Positions 1-11,500 of a stretch of 64,000 bases of DNA are shown here, one piece after another. Under the pieces are notes generated by a model. The model was not told the DNA's origin. It searched no databases and saw only the letters and a list, made by a program, of their open reading frames with translations. The position numbers and the translations under genes were made by a program. Within the stretch, counting starts at the first letter, position 1; each line of letters opens with the position of its first letter. Origin of the DNA: Rhabditophanes sp. KR3021 (Eukaryota; Nematoda; Chromadorea; Rhabditida; Alloionematidae); contig CAUJLY010000002.1 in the NCBI GenBank assembly GCA_963281155.1, positions 6,572,001-6,636,000 on the forward strand, read 5' to 3'.

Positions 1-2149
1 AAGCCACACATTGAGAGGTAAGCTCCACACATCACTCTTTTTCCTTTGAAACCTTTGCGTGCATGGAGGACACGAGTATTATCAATGAACATTACCGTCC
101 CTGGCTTCAGAGCTAACTCCAACATGTGTTGTGGTGTCTTTAAGATTGAATTAAATTGAATTAAACTTTTATAGAACAAAATTGTATCTTCATAACCTAA
201 TTTATTTTGTGGGATAGCCATTGGGCTCCTATCGTAAGGATTGTAGCGAATTTGTTTGATTTGTCCTGCTTCATCAACTTCGATTATTGGCGATATATTA
301 GTGCTTAGATAGCCTGTTTCGTTTTTTTCATCACATGGTTCTTTGTAATGATGCAGTATTTTCATCTTTGTTAGACATTCGAAATATTGAGGATAGGTTT
401 TTTTTAAGATCTCTGCTGATCCTATTCCATCGACTAAAACATTTTCACCCCCTTCATCAGCTGGCCTTAAGCAATGTAAAACTTGTATTCCGGGTGTTTG
501 TGCAAAATATGTTCCGTCTGTATGAATGTCAATTCCGTCATTTCCATACGCTGTATCAGCATGAGCAACTAATTCCAAATCCTGAGCATTTGAAAATATC
601 CAAAAATCACCGAAAAAAGTATTATGAATGGTAGCAATTCGCTGACATAACTGCTTCGTTATATCAGGATCATTAAAAGCAACATTATTTATAGTAGCAA
701 ATCCAAACCTCAAAAAATGTTCATAAAAAGCACTCAACGACAAAGTATCAACTGACATCGGTTTTTGAACATCTTTTAAATTAGTACTATTCCAAAATTC
801 CTTTTCCACCCAAAAATCATTCTGTTTATTTGTCCATCTCAAAATATCTTCAACCTTAAATTTGACAGATTAATATTAAATTAATCTATGACTTTAAATT
901 ATGTTTATTATACATTTTATCATGTACATGTTGCAATCTTTTAAAATATGCTTTAATCCGACTACTCTGATTATGATGATGTTACTTTACATTTCTGTAT
1001 AACATCCCTTGAATATGTCTTGTCATCTTATTCTTATTTTGACAAAAGTAGTAGATGTTTGTCTTATAATTATTTGTATTAGTCGTACATTTATCATGCT
1101 ATTTTAAGTTAAACAACATCTATTGACGTTTATTTATTATGGCTAAAAAGATAAATCACGTACTGATGTCAAGAAGGACGGAAGGAGCGTCTAACGAAGC
1201 ACTGGAGTCGAACCTGTAGTGATTACAAAAGCCATTCGTTTTGAAAAAAAGGAACAATGAAAACTCTACTCAAAATCTGGCCAGACGTCAATCAATCTAA
1301 TGCTCAACCCAAGAAGCGTCACTAAGCCCTTTAGTGAATGGAGGTTAGAAGAATTCATCAAACCACCTATTAGTAGAGAATCAGACACTGATCTAGAAAC
1401 GCCACTATTTCACATTAGAATGAACCTTCGCTTAAACAACCTCCATGTCAATGAACATCAACTACACAAAGAATGAAGATGGTTCTAAGTGGGAAAGGAT
1501 TGTGGTTAAGATGAAAATACCTAGCAAGCAATTGGCAGAAAACTTGAAATACATCTTGACTGAGTATTTTGGAAAGCAAGTTAAGAACGTTGACCATGGA
1601 AAGTGTACATGCTTTGGCCTGGTAATGTCAAATTGATCAGCCAACTTTTGTTAGAAGAAATGTTTTAAGTTAAAGATATCATCCCTACTAAGTTTAAGTG
1701 ATACTTATGTTTTGATTGTCTTACCTAAAATAAAAAAATTAGATAACGTCATAAGGGGGGCGACAACTTTAAATTGACTAATGTGTCCATCTTTCCAATT
1801 GACTTTTAGTATTTGATTATCACTCTCCAACACAACCTTATCCTCTAACTCAACCTCATCAACCTTGGCCATCTGTTGAAGCTTTTCTAAGTCGACATTT
1901 CTTTGAAAAGTATTCCAATTAAAACTCTTATTACTCCTGCAATGATCTCTTAACCAAATGAAAGGAATTTGAATTGTTTTGTTTCCTAAAAAGAAGTCAA
2001 TTAAGATAATCAAAAAAAGTAATATTACCTTTAAAAGTCAACTCAACACCTTCAGTGTCAATAAGTTTGAGAGCAGTTGGAGATGTCGTCGTCCTATTTT
2101 GCAAGTAAAGGATCCTCGAAAATAGGTTATTACAATGTTTTGCCAGCAT
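1..2149 (-). CDS. Trimethyllysine dioxygenase (TMLHE-like), 3' end beyond window
   Basis: Fe(II)/2-oxoglutarate dioxygenase that hydroxylates trimethyllysine, the first step of carnitine synthesis, normally in mitochondria. Exon 1 (2149-2029) starts at an ATG directly preceded by an in-frame TGA and encodes a basic, Arg-containing leader consistent with mitochondrial import. Exon 2 (1985-1768) holds the N-terminal domain with IPFIWLRDHCRS and the NWKDGH motif. Exon 3 (854 to the left edge) holds the TauD-type fold: the HTDGTY metal motif, GIQVLHCLRPADEGGENVLVDG, and the distal His in DNTRVLHARKGF. Similarity to TMLHE is stronger than to gamma-butyrobetaine hydroxylase, especially in the last block. 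The first intron is 43 bp; the second is about 910 bp, carries a foreign insert and has a weak donor (GTTGTC), so that junction is tentative. The usual Trp of DNWRV is Thr here. Identity is confident; completeness cannot be judged because the C-terminus is outside the window. Confidence 0.85.
1140..1640 (+). pseudogene. Decayed coding relic inside TMLHE intron 2
   Basis: On the strand opposite to the host gene, a stretch of coding-like sequence is broken by several stops and frame changes. The best preserved part (about 1445-1636) reads KIPSKQLAENLKYI...GKCT. This matches a second broken copy at 35.6-36.0 kb (LPIPTKELVENLEYI...DGKCT). I do not recognise the family. A recurring fragment lying in an intron and in opposite orientation suggests a transposable element or retro-inserted gene rather than an exon of the host. 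The copy is certainly non-functional as it stands. Confidence 0.5.
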
Positions 2150-2582
2150 TCAGAAAAATAAGTAGAGAGCTTTATTGATCAACTATTAATAGAATGCAAA
2201 TAATGTGGTAGTCTGTATGTGCATAGTAGATATGATGTACTTTGACATTGTTTTAATCTTGTCTATTAATTTGCATCATAAAGGCCCCAGTCAATGTGAC
2301 AAAATTGCTTTTTCTCAATTATGTTCTAAAATATGATCAAATTATGGTTGTAATGTGTGACCTATGACGATGCAAATGTTTTTATTTAATAATAAAAGGT
2401 GTATTGGAAAAAATGTTATTCCATCACTTCAGTTTCGTATGTACTAATCTACTTGATCACAAACAAAAGCAAAGATAGAATAGAATATACTGTTTGTGCT
2501 TCATAAAAAATAAGTCTTATTTTGAACTTTTGAAAAATAAAACTTTTTTCTCAGCTATTGTCTAAATGTGTCTACGGGATTG

Positions 2583-2890
2583 TTATTTTGTATGGTAATT
2601 TGATATGATGAAAATAATATTTCTATTAGAGCTAATAAACAACCTTTGATTAATGTCAAGAAAAGCACTTGACAAATTAAATGGTCTCCGTAATTTGTCA
2701 ATAGACGCAAACTTTTCGTAGAATTCCTTTGAAAAGGCCTCATCAAGTAAGCTAAATAAAAAAGCAAGAATTGTTTTATCCACGAGTTATCATCGAAACT
2801 ATTACCGATAAATATTCTAAATATTCTAAATAGACTAAATAGAATATATGTACTTAAATCAAGTCTCTTATCTTTTGTCACAAAAGAATC
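2583..2890 (-). other. Weak two-exon ORF, possibly a gene fragment
   Basis: Two open stretches join cleanly if a 50-bp GT-AG intron between about 2803 and 2754 is removed, giving a hydrophobic leader followed by LLDEAFSKEFYEKFASID and KLRRPFNLSSAFLDINQRLF. There is no in-frame ATG at the front; the open frame begins at GTG. A TATAAATA lies just upstream on this strand (about 2915-2922). I cannot name a family. It may be the end of a decayed gene or chance. The rest of 2150-3029 shows nothing else apart from the promoter of the next gene. Confidence 0.2.
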
Positions 2891-2970
2891 GTAAAAATAA
2901 AGTTGAAATTGAGATATTTATAGGACAGGATTGAAATTGTTGAGTTGAAGGGCTGGCTTAAGCTATCCCA

Positions 2971-2978
2971 TATAAAAG
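2971..2978 (+). promoter_or_regulatory. TATA box of EF-hand gene
   Basis: TATAAAAG lies 52 bp before the ATG of the EF-hand gene, leaving room for a leader of about 20-30 nt. Spacing and sequence fit a core promoter. Confidence 0.55.
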
Positions 2979-3029
2979 AGATAAATTGTTGAGGTAGAAG
3001 TCATTACTTTTTCTAACTTTATTTTGAAC

Positions 3030-3369
3030 ATGGCTGCTTGGGAGCATACTATCAGAGAGATGTTCTTTGAACATGATAAGGATCAAAGTGGCTTTATCTC
3101 AAAGGATGATGTTATTGTGATGCTTTTGAATGCCGATAAGGTAGTATAATGACAAAATAAATTATAAATATGTAAATAACTTTAGGCAAAGGAACATGAT
3201 CCAATCTTCAAAACAAGTCTTAAATTCCTTATTAATATCATCAAGGAAGCTGATAAAGATGGAGATTGCAAGATTTCATTTGACGGTAACTTTTATTATT
3301 CATTATTTTTATCGTATTTATTGCTCAGAATTCAAAGCATACATCAACAAAGCTAACGAACAAGTATAA
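3030..3369 (+). CDS. Small two-EF-hand calcium-binding protein
   Basis: Three exons (3030-3140, 3186-3285, 3329-3369) with introns of 45 and 43 bp encode 83 residues. Two canonical EF-hand loops are visible: DKDQSGFISKDD near residue 16 and DKDGDCKISFDE near residue 57. Both have acidic residues at positions 1, 3, 5 and 12, so both should bind calcium. The protein is little more than the EF-hand pair, without a signal peptide or membrane segment, and so is probably a cytosolic calcium sensor or buffer. The start is the first ATG after a TATA box, and an AATAAA lies about 60 bp after the stop. I cannot assign a specific orthologue; it could be a divergent member of the calmodulin/troponin C superfamily. 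Confidence 0.75.
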
Positions 3370-3734
3370 CTTATATCAAAAAAGTATAACTCAAATTCAT
3401 TTACCTTTATATATCCCATTGTGTTACATTTAAATAAAATAGAAAATAATTAAAAGATGAAGTACCCTTATCCGATCCCAACACCAATTCTGATTTATTA
3501 CAAAAAAGAGATTAAACCCAAATCGGATTAAATGCTTCTTTGCCGCAATGATTATATCTCTTTATTTTCTTTTAAATTTATAAAATGTCTTTTTGGTGCG
3601 ATCTTAATCGGATCAAGTTTTTGGAATGAATAAATTATACGGTAATTTTAAAAATTAACTTTATATCAAATATATAAGATTAAATACAATACGAGCCACA
3701 AATTTACAGAAAATCCTCATAGATTATGTATGTT
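3370..3734. other. Gap between convergent genes
   Basis: AT-rich 3' region between the EF-hand and collagen genes. It contains the EF-hand poly(A) signal and three short copies of ATCCGAT or its complement (about 3474, 3525 and 3611). No coding sequence seen. Confidence 0.4.
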
Positions 3735-4992
3735 TTAATATCCATTGGCTAATCTTGGTTCTGAAAGGGAGAATTTAATAAAGATAGGTCATCGCAATAA
3801 CTTACTTGGGCAGTGATCGCAAGATCCCTTTTCTCCGTTTGGTCTGAAATGGATATGATTAGGTGTTATTAATTTGAACCTTACCCTTGAGGTCCTTGAG
3901 CTCCTACTGGCCCTGGTTTTCCGTATGGTCCACTGTTTCCTTCATCTCCATCTGGACCTTTAGCTCCTGGCTTTCCTGCAGCTCCAGGTTCTCCGACTGG
4001 TCCTGGGCTTCCTGGGTTTCCTTGGATTCCTGCTGGTCCAGGGGCTCCGACTGGTGCAACTCCTGGAATATGTTTTCCGGCATCTCCCTTTAATCCTGGT
4101 CTTCCGCCTAATCCTTGTGGTCCCTTGAGGCCTTGTTTGCCGGCAGGTCCTTTAGCTCCTGGGCTTCCTGGGGCTCCATTGTCTCCGGCCTCTCCTGGGT
4201 GACCACGACTTCCCTTGTCACCTGGCAATCCTTTCTCTCCTGGTGGGCCTGGTGGGCATTCTCTTGTGCAGGTTGATGGGGCAGAACTCATTGGTGGGGC
4301 ATCTTTTCCGTCTTTTCCGTCGATTCCAGGAGCTAAATGTTTTTATTAATGGATATGTTTATATTAATTACCTCCGTCTTTTCCGTTAGTTCCGTCAGTT
4401 CCAGGGGCTCCTGGGGCTCCGGGGTTTCCAGTTTGACAAGCGCAGCAATCATCAGAAGCGGCAGCGGCAGAAGATTCGCTTGGATGAGATTCGACAGGGG
4501 CAGATGGTGCGGCAGCAGAGTAGGCTTCTTCTCCAGCTCTGTAGGGTTGTTGTCTTCTAATTTCTTTAGAGAACGCATTTTGAGCGGCAAGGGCAGCCTC
4601 ACGAGAGTCATGAGTTTGGATGAAGTGGCCGAACAACCATTTTCCATTTCTATTGGCAGTAGCTTCTCTTCTCATACGATCAGCACGGTCACTTTGTCCT
4701 TTACCCAATTGAACAGTCACTACTTCACTCCACAAATCCTTGTTTCTACTCTGAAATGAATCTAATTATTTGGTGGATTCAAATTTAACCATACTCTGCA
4801 GAATTCAATATCAGAAACAACTGTAGATTGGATGCGTTGAATGTATTGGTAAGCAACCGGCAATACGACAACAGATGCCAACATAGTAACTGTAGACAAA
4901 GCTACTGTGACGAAGGCAAGCTTTCTGAAGTGAGCAAGATCATTCTCGCTGAATTTAGAAAATTGTTTCTCTTCGACACAAGTTTCTTTCAT
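3735..4992 (-). CDS. Nematode cuticle collagen
   Basis: Structural protein of the cuticle, trimerised in the secretory pathway of the hypodermis. Five exons (4992-4795, 4750-4372, 4332-3885, 3843-3806, 3760-3735) give 362 residues. The order is that of the family: a short cytoplasmic N-terminus, one hydrophobic membrane segment (about residues 25-50), a basic RMRR site resembling the subtilisin-type cleavage site that trims procollagen, an Ala/Ser-rich spacer, a Cys cluster (CCACQTG), then Gly-X-Y blocks interrupted by Cys-containing spacers (CTREC, CDHC) and a short non-collagenous tail. Exons join in phase with 38-47 bp introns. A TATAAATA lies at 5129-5122 on this strand. Antisense ORFs across it reflect the repetitive Gly/Pro codons. 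Family certain; which collagen subgroup is not determined. Confidence 0.95.
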
Positions 4993-5121
4993 TATGTGCT
5001 AAAAATATACTAAATGGATATTAGTAAATTGTTAATAAATCATATTAATTGATACTAAATGCAAACGACAATTCATCTGAATATAAACGACCACCAAGTC
5101 AACACCTTAAGTAGATGTAAA

Positions 5122-5129
5122 TATTTATA
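5122..5129 (-). promoter_or_regulatory. TATA box of collagen gene
   Basis: TATAAATA on the minus strand, about 130 bp before the collagen ATG. A usual TATA-to-start distance would give a leader of about 100 nt. Confidence 0.4.
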
Positions 5130-5185
5130 CAAACAAACATTAACTAATCACCTTGAAAAGGTGATGTTAAAGGATTAGTTAATTG

Positions 5186-5397
5186 GGGTATATTATCACT
5201 CGCCTGGGTAGGGCGAATAATTATACTATAGTATTATCACTCGCCTGGGAGGCTAATATGTCAAAAAAATAATCATTGGCCTCCCAGGCGAATGATTATA
5301 CTATAGCATTATCATTCGCCCAGGCCAATCATTATTTTAAGTAAAAAATTCGCCCAGGCAGATGATAATACTATAATATAATCATTCGCCCTTATAA
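5186..5397 (+). repeat. Left terminal inverted repeat of MULE
   Basis: A cluster of sub-repeats built from ATCATTCGCC, GCCTGGG/CCCAGGC and a TATACTATAGTATA-type centre. Several units are near-palindromes, for example GGCGAATGAT...ATCATTCGCC around a TATACTATAG core. The same units recur in inverted order at 8331-8514. Confidence 0.75.
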
Positions 5398-5745
5398 AGA
5401 AAATCATCAAATGTTTCAATTATTTGGTTCGAATATGAGCGGTTATTTCTAAGGTTGATGACTGTGTTTTAATACTCTAAAAATTAATTAAATAAGTGCA
5501 CCTCCAGTGTTTTATTCTAACGTCGCACTTTTATTCTAAAGCGTAATTGAAGTCTATTCAATTTAATAAAATAAGATACCTTAAGTGGTTAATGTCATCG
5601 TTACACTTTTATCTTTAAGGCGTAATTGAGGCTATCTATATCCCTCATAGTATAATAATTCATAATAAGAATCCCCTTCTACACTTATACTTTAATTTTA
5701 AAATCATTTCTTTAATTGCTATTATCGTGGTTGGTTGCTTTTAAA

Positions 5746-8137
5746 ATGTCATCTTTTACCGACAGTCAAATATTAGAAGCTCTTTGGAATAATCCTTCAT
5801 TGTTGGAGCAAGTTCGAGAGACACTTCTTCCACAGCCAAGCTCAAGCAATATTTTAAGTCAAAACATTCCATCTCACCATTCTTTACCAACTGTTCCTGC
5901 ATCAGTTCCTTTAACAAGAACAAAGGAGGAATTTCTTTTATTTGCACAAGAAGCTTATAAAAATGTTGACTCGGAGGTCCAATTTAAGTCTCAATTTATA
6001 GTTGGAATGAAAACTGAAAAGTTTTGTAAGGATGTTTTCTTATACGTTCCTGATCAAACGAATTATGCTAACCCATTGGGATATGTGTTTACCAAGAAGT
6101 ATGTTTTTTATCTGCCTATAAATAGTAAAAAGTAAAATTGACTGGTTTCAAAGCCTGAATAAGCTTCTAGTAGGGGTTACACAACAGGATTCAAAAGGAT
6201 CTTTATTAATCTACAAAAAAATCGTGGTCATCTAATGCCAATAATAATATATACACTACTTACGATTTTGGGATGAGAGCTGAAAGGAGCTAAACTAAAA
6301 TGAAGTAGATTTAAAATAGGCAAAGTGGTACAAATGAGGATCCTAGATAAAATGATATAATAATAAAATAGCACATATTATAAATACAATAATTCAAGCA
6401 AATTATACATAAATAATATTCAAATACTAAATATACAATATACAAATTTTCGTATATTCACTAAATTTATACAAATTATTTTAGAAGAGGAACTGAATTG
6501 TCTCCAGATGCAACAACAACAACCACTATGTACTGCAAAGAGTGTCGCTCAATTTGTAAAAAGAAGAAGCAACCCGAATCGAATATTCCACTATTAAAGA
6601 TGAAAGGATATAATTTGGTTCGCCAAGAAGGTGTTCATTTTGATGGTTGCTTGCCAATAACATTCAAAGAAAAAATAGGCGATAATGAATACAAGCGTGT
6701 TTGCCGTGACGCCACAAATCCCCTCATTAAGCCTCGTATAGCACATGCCATTGGGATTAAAAATGTCGATACCATATGCAATGGGCTTGAACTCGGTACA
6801 GCAGATTCGAAGATAAAGTTAGGACAGTATAAAGATAAGGGAAGGTATCTTAGAGTTGCTTCATCTAGATCAAACGAAAAAAAAAATGAAAATAATGATT
6901 ACGCCGAGGAAGTTTACGAATGTGGTTATTTAGATGATAAGCAGTTACCTATGTCATTCCGTGTTGTTGGAAAAGATGGGGATTCAATTGTTATTTTTGG
7001 TTCAAGAGATGTACTCGAATTGTATGCCAAATCAAAATTAAGACTTGCTGATGGAACTTTCTTTGTGGCCCCTGACAAATACACCCAACTCTACGTCGTT
7101 ATGTTTCAAATTATTGAAAATAAAGAAGGGGAAATGAGAAATACATTTATACCAGCATTTTATGCTTTGATGAAGCACCGTAAGACCGAAGATTATGATT
7201 TCGTTTTTAATGAAATTAAAAAGTGCTTACAACGTTTCGGAATTAGTGAAGAACTTCCAGAGGTATTTATGACTGATAAAGAACCTGCTGCAATAAAAAT
7301 TATTGAAAAACATTATCCTACTTTACATAAACACTGCTATTTCCACTACGCCCAAAATTTGGTAAAAAAATTGAATCAGCTTGGGCTTAAGCATTTGTTA
7401 ACATCTTTTAATGGAAATGACGATAGAAGTCTCGTGTCTGCAGATTTTTATAAGAAGTTTCGTATGGTTATTGCTCTCCCCACGTGCCAGTCGGGCAAAT
7501 GATTCAACAATGGACTATCATTAAAAATAAGATGATTATGACAGCCAATGAAGATTTTACTCCTTTTGAAATAAACCAGCTAACCAAATGGATCAACTAT
7601 GTTGATAAAAATTGGTTTAAGAATGAAAAGCATGCAACCAAATTATGCAAGTTTCAACAACGTGTTAAAAGCACTAACTCATGTGAATCATTCAATAGAT
7701 GGCTTAAAACTAATCCATTAGCTACACACCATGGTACTTACTTGAAATGTCTGAATTTATTGAAAGCTGCAAATGAGGATGTCCGGCTTACAATTTACAA
7801 ATTGAATAAATTTAAACACTCACCTGAATTTGCCATTTCCAAGCAAGTTAAAAAGTCAAAGGATAGAGAGGAAAAAATTGCTTTATTACAAAAAGAATTT
7901 AGTGATAACAACTTTCTCAATGTAAACACATACTTAAATACAATCAGTGAATATTTAATTCCTGAAAATTTTCAAAAATATGTAAGCGAGCTCCAAGATG
8001 ACGAAGAAAGAAATAGTGAAGATGAAAAAGAAAATGATACCCTTAAACAGGAGGAATCAGAAGTTGAAAGTATTGTGGAAAAGGTTGTCTTTAAGCCTTC
8101 TTTAAATGCACGAGTTCTTAGAAGTAGGCGAAATTAG
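5746..8137 (+). pseudogene. MULE transposase, two exons, broken by one frameshift
   Basis: DDE-type transposase of the MULE superfamily. Exon 1 (5746-6098) ends at AA|GTATGT; exon 2 starts at 6485 after TTTTAG. The phases match, so the small upstream ORF is the N-terminal domain rather than a separate gene; the intron is about 386 bp. Exon 2 carries the first catalytic Asp (LADGTF), the second (MTDKEPA), the C-x2-H element (HCYFHYAQNL) and the catalytic Glu in NSCESFNRWLK. The frame breaks near 7480, in the CCCC run after FRMVIA: one missing base ends the first frame at a TGA about 25 nt later, while the second frame continues with family-like sequence to 8137. No other damage is visible. The N-terminal region resembles a DNA-binding domain with Cys pairs (YCKECRSIC), but I cannot assign it firmly. 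Confidence 0.8.
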
Positions 8138-8330
8138 TTCTATGTTAGTAGGGTTAATCAGTACATCTGTTTCTTTTGAATTTCTGATAGTTTAAAAATA
8201 TTTTTTATGTTCATTTTTTATAAACCGTTAATTAAATTTCATTGAATGAGGGTTAAATTGTCAAAACGATTAGGAATTTGTTTAAAGCAATTATATTTCA
8301 CTTAAATATAGACCATAAAAATTATTTATA

Positions 8331-8514
8331 GGGCGAATGGTTACTTTAGTTACCATTAGCCTGCCCAGGCAAATGATTATGCTATAGTATAATCATTAGC
8401 CTTATAAAATAAAAATAGGGCGAATGATTATACTATAGCATTATCATTCGCCTGGGGGCTAATAGTTATACTATAGTATAATCATTTGCCTGGGAGGCGA
8501 ATGATATGTTACTC
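8331..8514 (-). repeat. Right terminal inverted repeat of MULE
   Basis: The same hairpin-forming sub-repeats as the left end, in inverted orientation: GGCGAATGATTATACTATAG, ATCATTCGCC, GCCTGGGAGGCGAATGAT. It ends immediately before the GTTAATTG repeat. Confidence 0.75.
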
Positions 8515-8522
8515 GTTAATTG

Positions 8523-11500
8523 AAAGCCTGATTTATCTAATTATAAGAAATGTACTTGTTTTGGGTGATGGATGAATGCACGTAAATTGGATTTTATCAG
8601 ATTACCTAAAAATATGTTGCATTTCATTGGTCAGGATAAAAAAGACGAATTTTTGAAAAATAAATGGTTTGAATGAGGTCAAAACTGTACACTAGTGTTT
8701 TTTACGTGAATGCTATTGAAAGGCAATCAAAGTTTTGAACTAATAAATCTAATAAACCAGACTATACAATAATAAGATGTAGACTATATGGCTTTCCTAA
8801 CCAAATTATTATTATAAATTATTATATTATAATATAATATGTATTAAAGGCAGCTGAATAGAACACAACAAAATAAGTAACTATCTTTTCAAATTTTCCT
8901 CTTCTTTATAAATCCAATTTTTAATCTCCAACCTCTTCTTAAATCCCACCTCCCAAATCAGGCGTTTTGACGTTGTCAACATACACATATCACACAACAT
9001 ATCCATCCATCCTTTTTTGTAAGGCCCGTTTGTATTACATTTGTATCAACATTTACGATCACTTTGCTAAAAAATGTCGCCAAAAATACTTGTTGCCAAA
9101 AGGTTGTCTTTTGGGGGAGATGTGTAGTCCATAAATGACATTAAATGATCCATTTCTTTGTGTGCTCAAATTCCATACTCATTTTTTGTCAAAAAACTCA
9201 CCCAAGCTAAATTCATTTGAACAAAGAAAAAAAGTGAAATTAAAAAAACACTCCAATAACGTACATCTATCACAACTTTACACCTTTTTACAACAAAAGA
9301 CATTCCCCAACACTGATCGCAATCAAAAAATTTATTTTTTACATCCTCATGCATATTTGTTATCTGGTGATTGTTGTGAAAATGTGTAACATTCAAATAG
9401 ATTCATGCCATAGATGTATCTGTGCACCTTTTTCGACTGCAATTTCCATCCGATATATTTGGAAAATTATGTCTGATTTTAATAATCAAGGTAATTTCTC
9501 AATTAATTAAAGCAAATTGATATCATCAATCCAATCTATGAACAAAATATCATAACAAATTCCATCATCTCCCCTAACTGGCCAACCGTCAAGATAATGA
9601 TCTTAAAACTTTAATCAGCCTAAACAAGCCTTGAAGGGTAAATGTATTTGTTTTATGAAAAAGAATTCCAGATACTAGTATTTGTTACTAATAAAATATG
9701 CATTAGTATTATATATACTCTTAATTATTAATTATTAAAGATATGCTTAAACCAATTAGGCAAGGTTATTATTAAATGGGAGACTTTTAATTTAGATGGT
9801 AGCGACTCATCAATTACATGTATTTTTAATCAGAATCGCACACATAGTATCCAGTTCTTGAAAATCTCTAACGATATCAAATTATTAATGGATATAGATG
9901 TGGATGTATGTTTTTTAGTTGATTTCATATTTTCATCCTCAAATTAATGATCGTTTTGGTGTTAATTAAAGTGATTAAGAAACGGATAGATGATGAATGT
10001 TGTTTTGAGGAGGTTTTTTTGATTTATATTAATTGTAATGGCAGATTTTGGTGTGAAGATTTTTATCAATATTGAATTATGAGATGCAGTTGGGTACATG
10101 TTAATTTTATGTATGATGGGATTATATCAGGGAATATTGTAATTTATAGCTATCTTTGACGACTTTCTCCTGTACGTCAATTATGTATCCGATAAAAGAC
10201 AATTACTTAATGGTGATAGTTTATAACTTATACAAATTGTTTATAAGTTATTTAATACAAATATTTATAAGTTATTTACGCATATGTTTGTTTGTGAATA
10301 TTTATTAAAAAGAATGCAGTCTCATTTGTTGGAGTAAAATATTTAATTATCAACATTTTGCGAAGTTAATAGCCTTTCCATTTTATGATACATTCGGAAG
10401 GATATATGTTAGTAGTTGATAATGTGAATCTGATTAATTTTGTTACTTTGATTCAAAATCCATTAAAGCTATTTTTTGTATCAATGGAATGTGATAATTG
10501 AAGTGGTTCAGATATTGTGTAGCTCCTTTTGGATGTAAAAGTGAATGATGTTGAAATGATGTATTTGGTAAATGAATTAATAGACTTGCTAAGATAATTG
10601 CTATCAATTGTCGTAGATGACTCAAATCCATTGATTAAAAACTTTTACTAAAAAAGGAATTCTTTTGAATGTCAAAACGACATTTATAATTGCAATGTTA
10701 ATTATACAGAATAACTGTTGTTTTTTACTATTTTTAAGATTTAACTGTCATTATTATATTGCAATTTGGATTTATAGAAATAATACCTTATCCACAATTA
10801 ACATATAAAGTGAAAAAATAAATTAAAAATTAAATAAAATGCAATGAAGGCAATTCAAACCAAATAAACTCATTCTTAATCAAGATACTTAATTTAAAAC
10901 GTAAACAAACATATTATCAATCACTAATCTCATAAACAAATTCTTCTTTTTTTGTAAATTTCTTATTAATTAGATATACATGTCATGGCAAATTTGTTTT
11001 TCTTTAAAAATGATATCAGCAGGTGAATTTTAAATTGGTCTATATGGGAGTCTTGCAGTTTTTTATGAGAATGTTTATTTTAGATAAAGATTTAAGGGAT
11101 CAAATACTTTTTGAATTACCTCAATATAGTAGTTGATAACATTTTGAGATATTAAAGTACAATCCAATTCACCTTATTGTGCTCTTTTCTAATCTTTTAT
11201 ATCTTGGTAAGTTGCGAAAGAATTTGTTAGTATTATTTTAAGTAGAATGACAGATGTATTTTTTATGGCTCCATAAAAAATATGCATCTAATTTAATTGA
11301 AGGTATGCTTATTACAAACAAACCTTTAATTACCTAAAATGGAACAAAAAAGAGTTGTGAATGATTAATGAGTACGAAGTACTCCCTTTTTTAATCTGTT
11401 CTATCAATTTATTACCATCTAAATATTTGTTAAAATAGTACACATTTTTTAGTAACTATTTGTTGGAAAAGTGTGTGTTTAACTGGCATATCCGTGATCA

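Larger units (their letters stand above)
5186..8514 (+). mobile_element. Mutator-like (MULE) DNA transposon, about 3.3 kb
   Basis: Inverted repeats at both ends enclose a single MULE-type transposase gene. GTTAATTG directly flanks both ends (5178-5185 and 8515-8522), an 8-bp direct repeat that fits the 8-11 bp target-site duplications of this superfamily. The outermost bases are related (GGGGTATATTATCACTCGCC on the left; GAGTAACATATCATTCGCC on the right, complemented). The element looks complete, but its transposase has a one-base frameshift, so this copy is probably not autonomous. Confidence 0.8.

Noticed and set aside
3887..4759. Plus-strand Ser/Trp-rich ORFs
   Set aside because: Antisense shadows of the collagen exons; Gly-Pro codons read as Ser/Trp on the other strand, and they cross the collagen introns.
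5186..5397. CRISPR-like array
   Set aside because: The repeats are inverted, variable in spacing and mirrored at the other end of a transposon, so they are terminal repeats.
7484..8137. Separate second gene after the transposase
   Set aside because: It opens with GTG and continues the transposase sequence, including the catalytic Glu; it is the same gene after a one-base loss.
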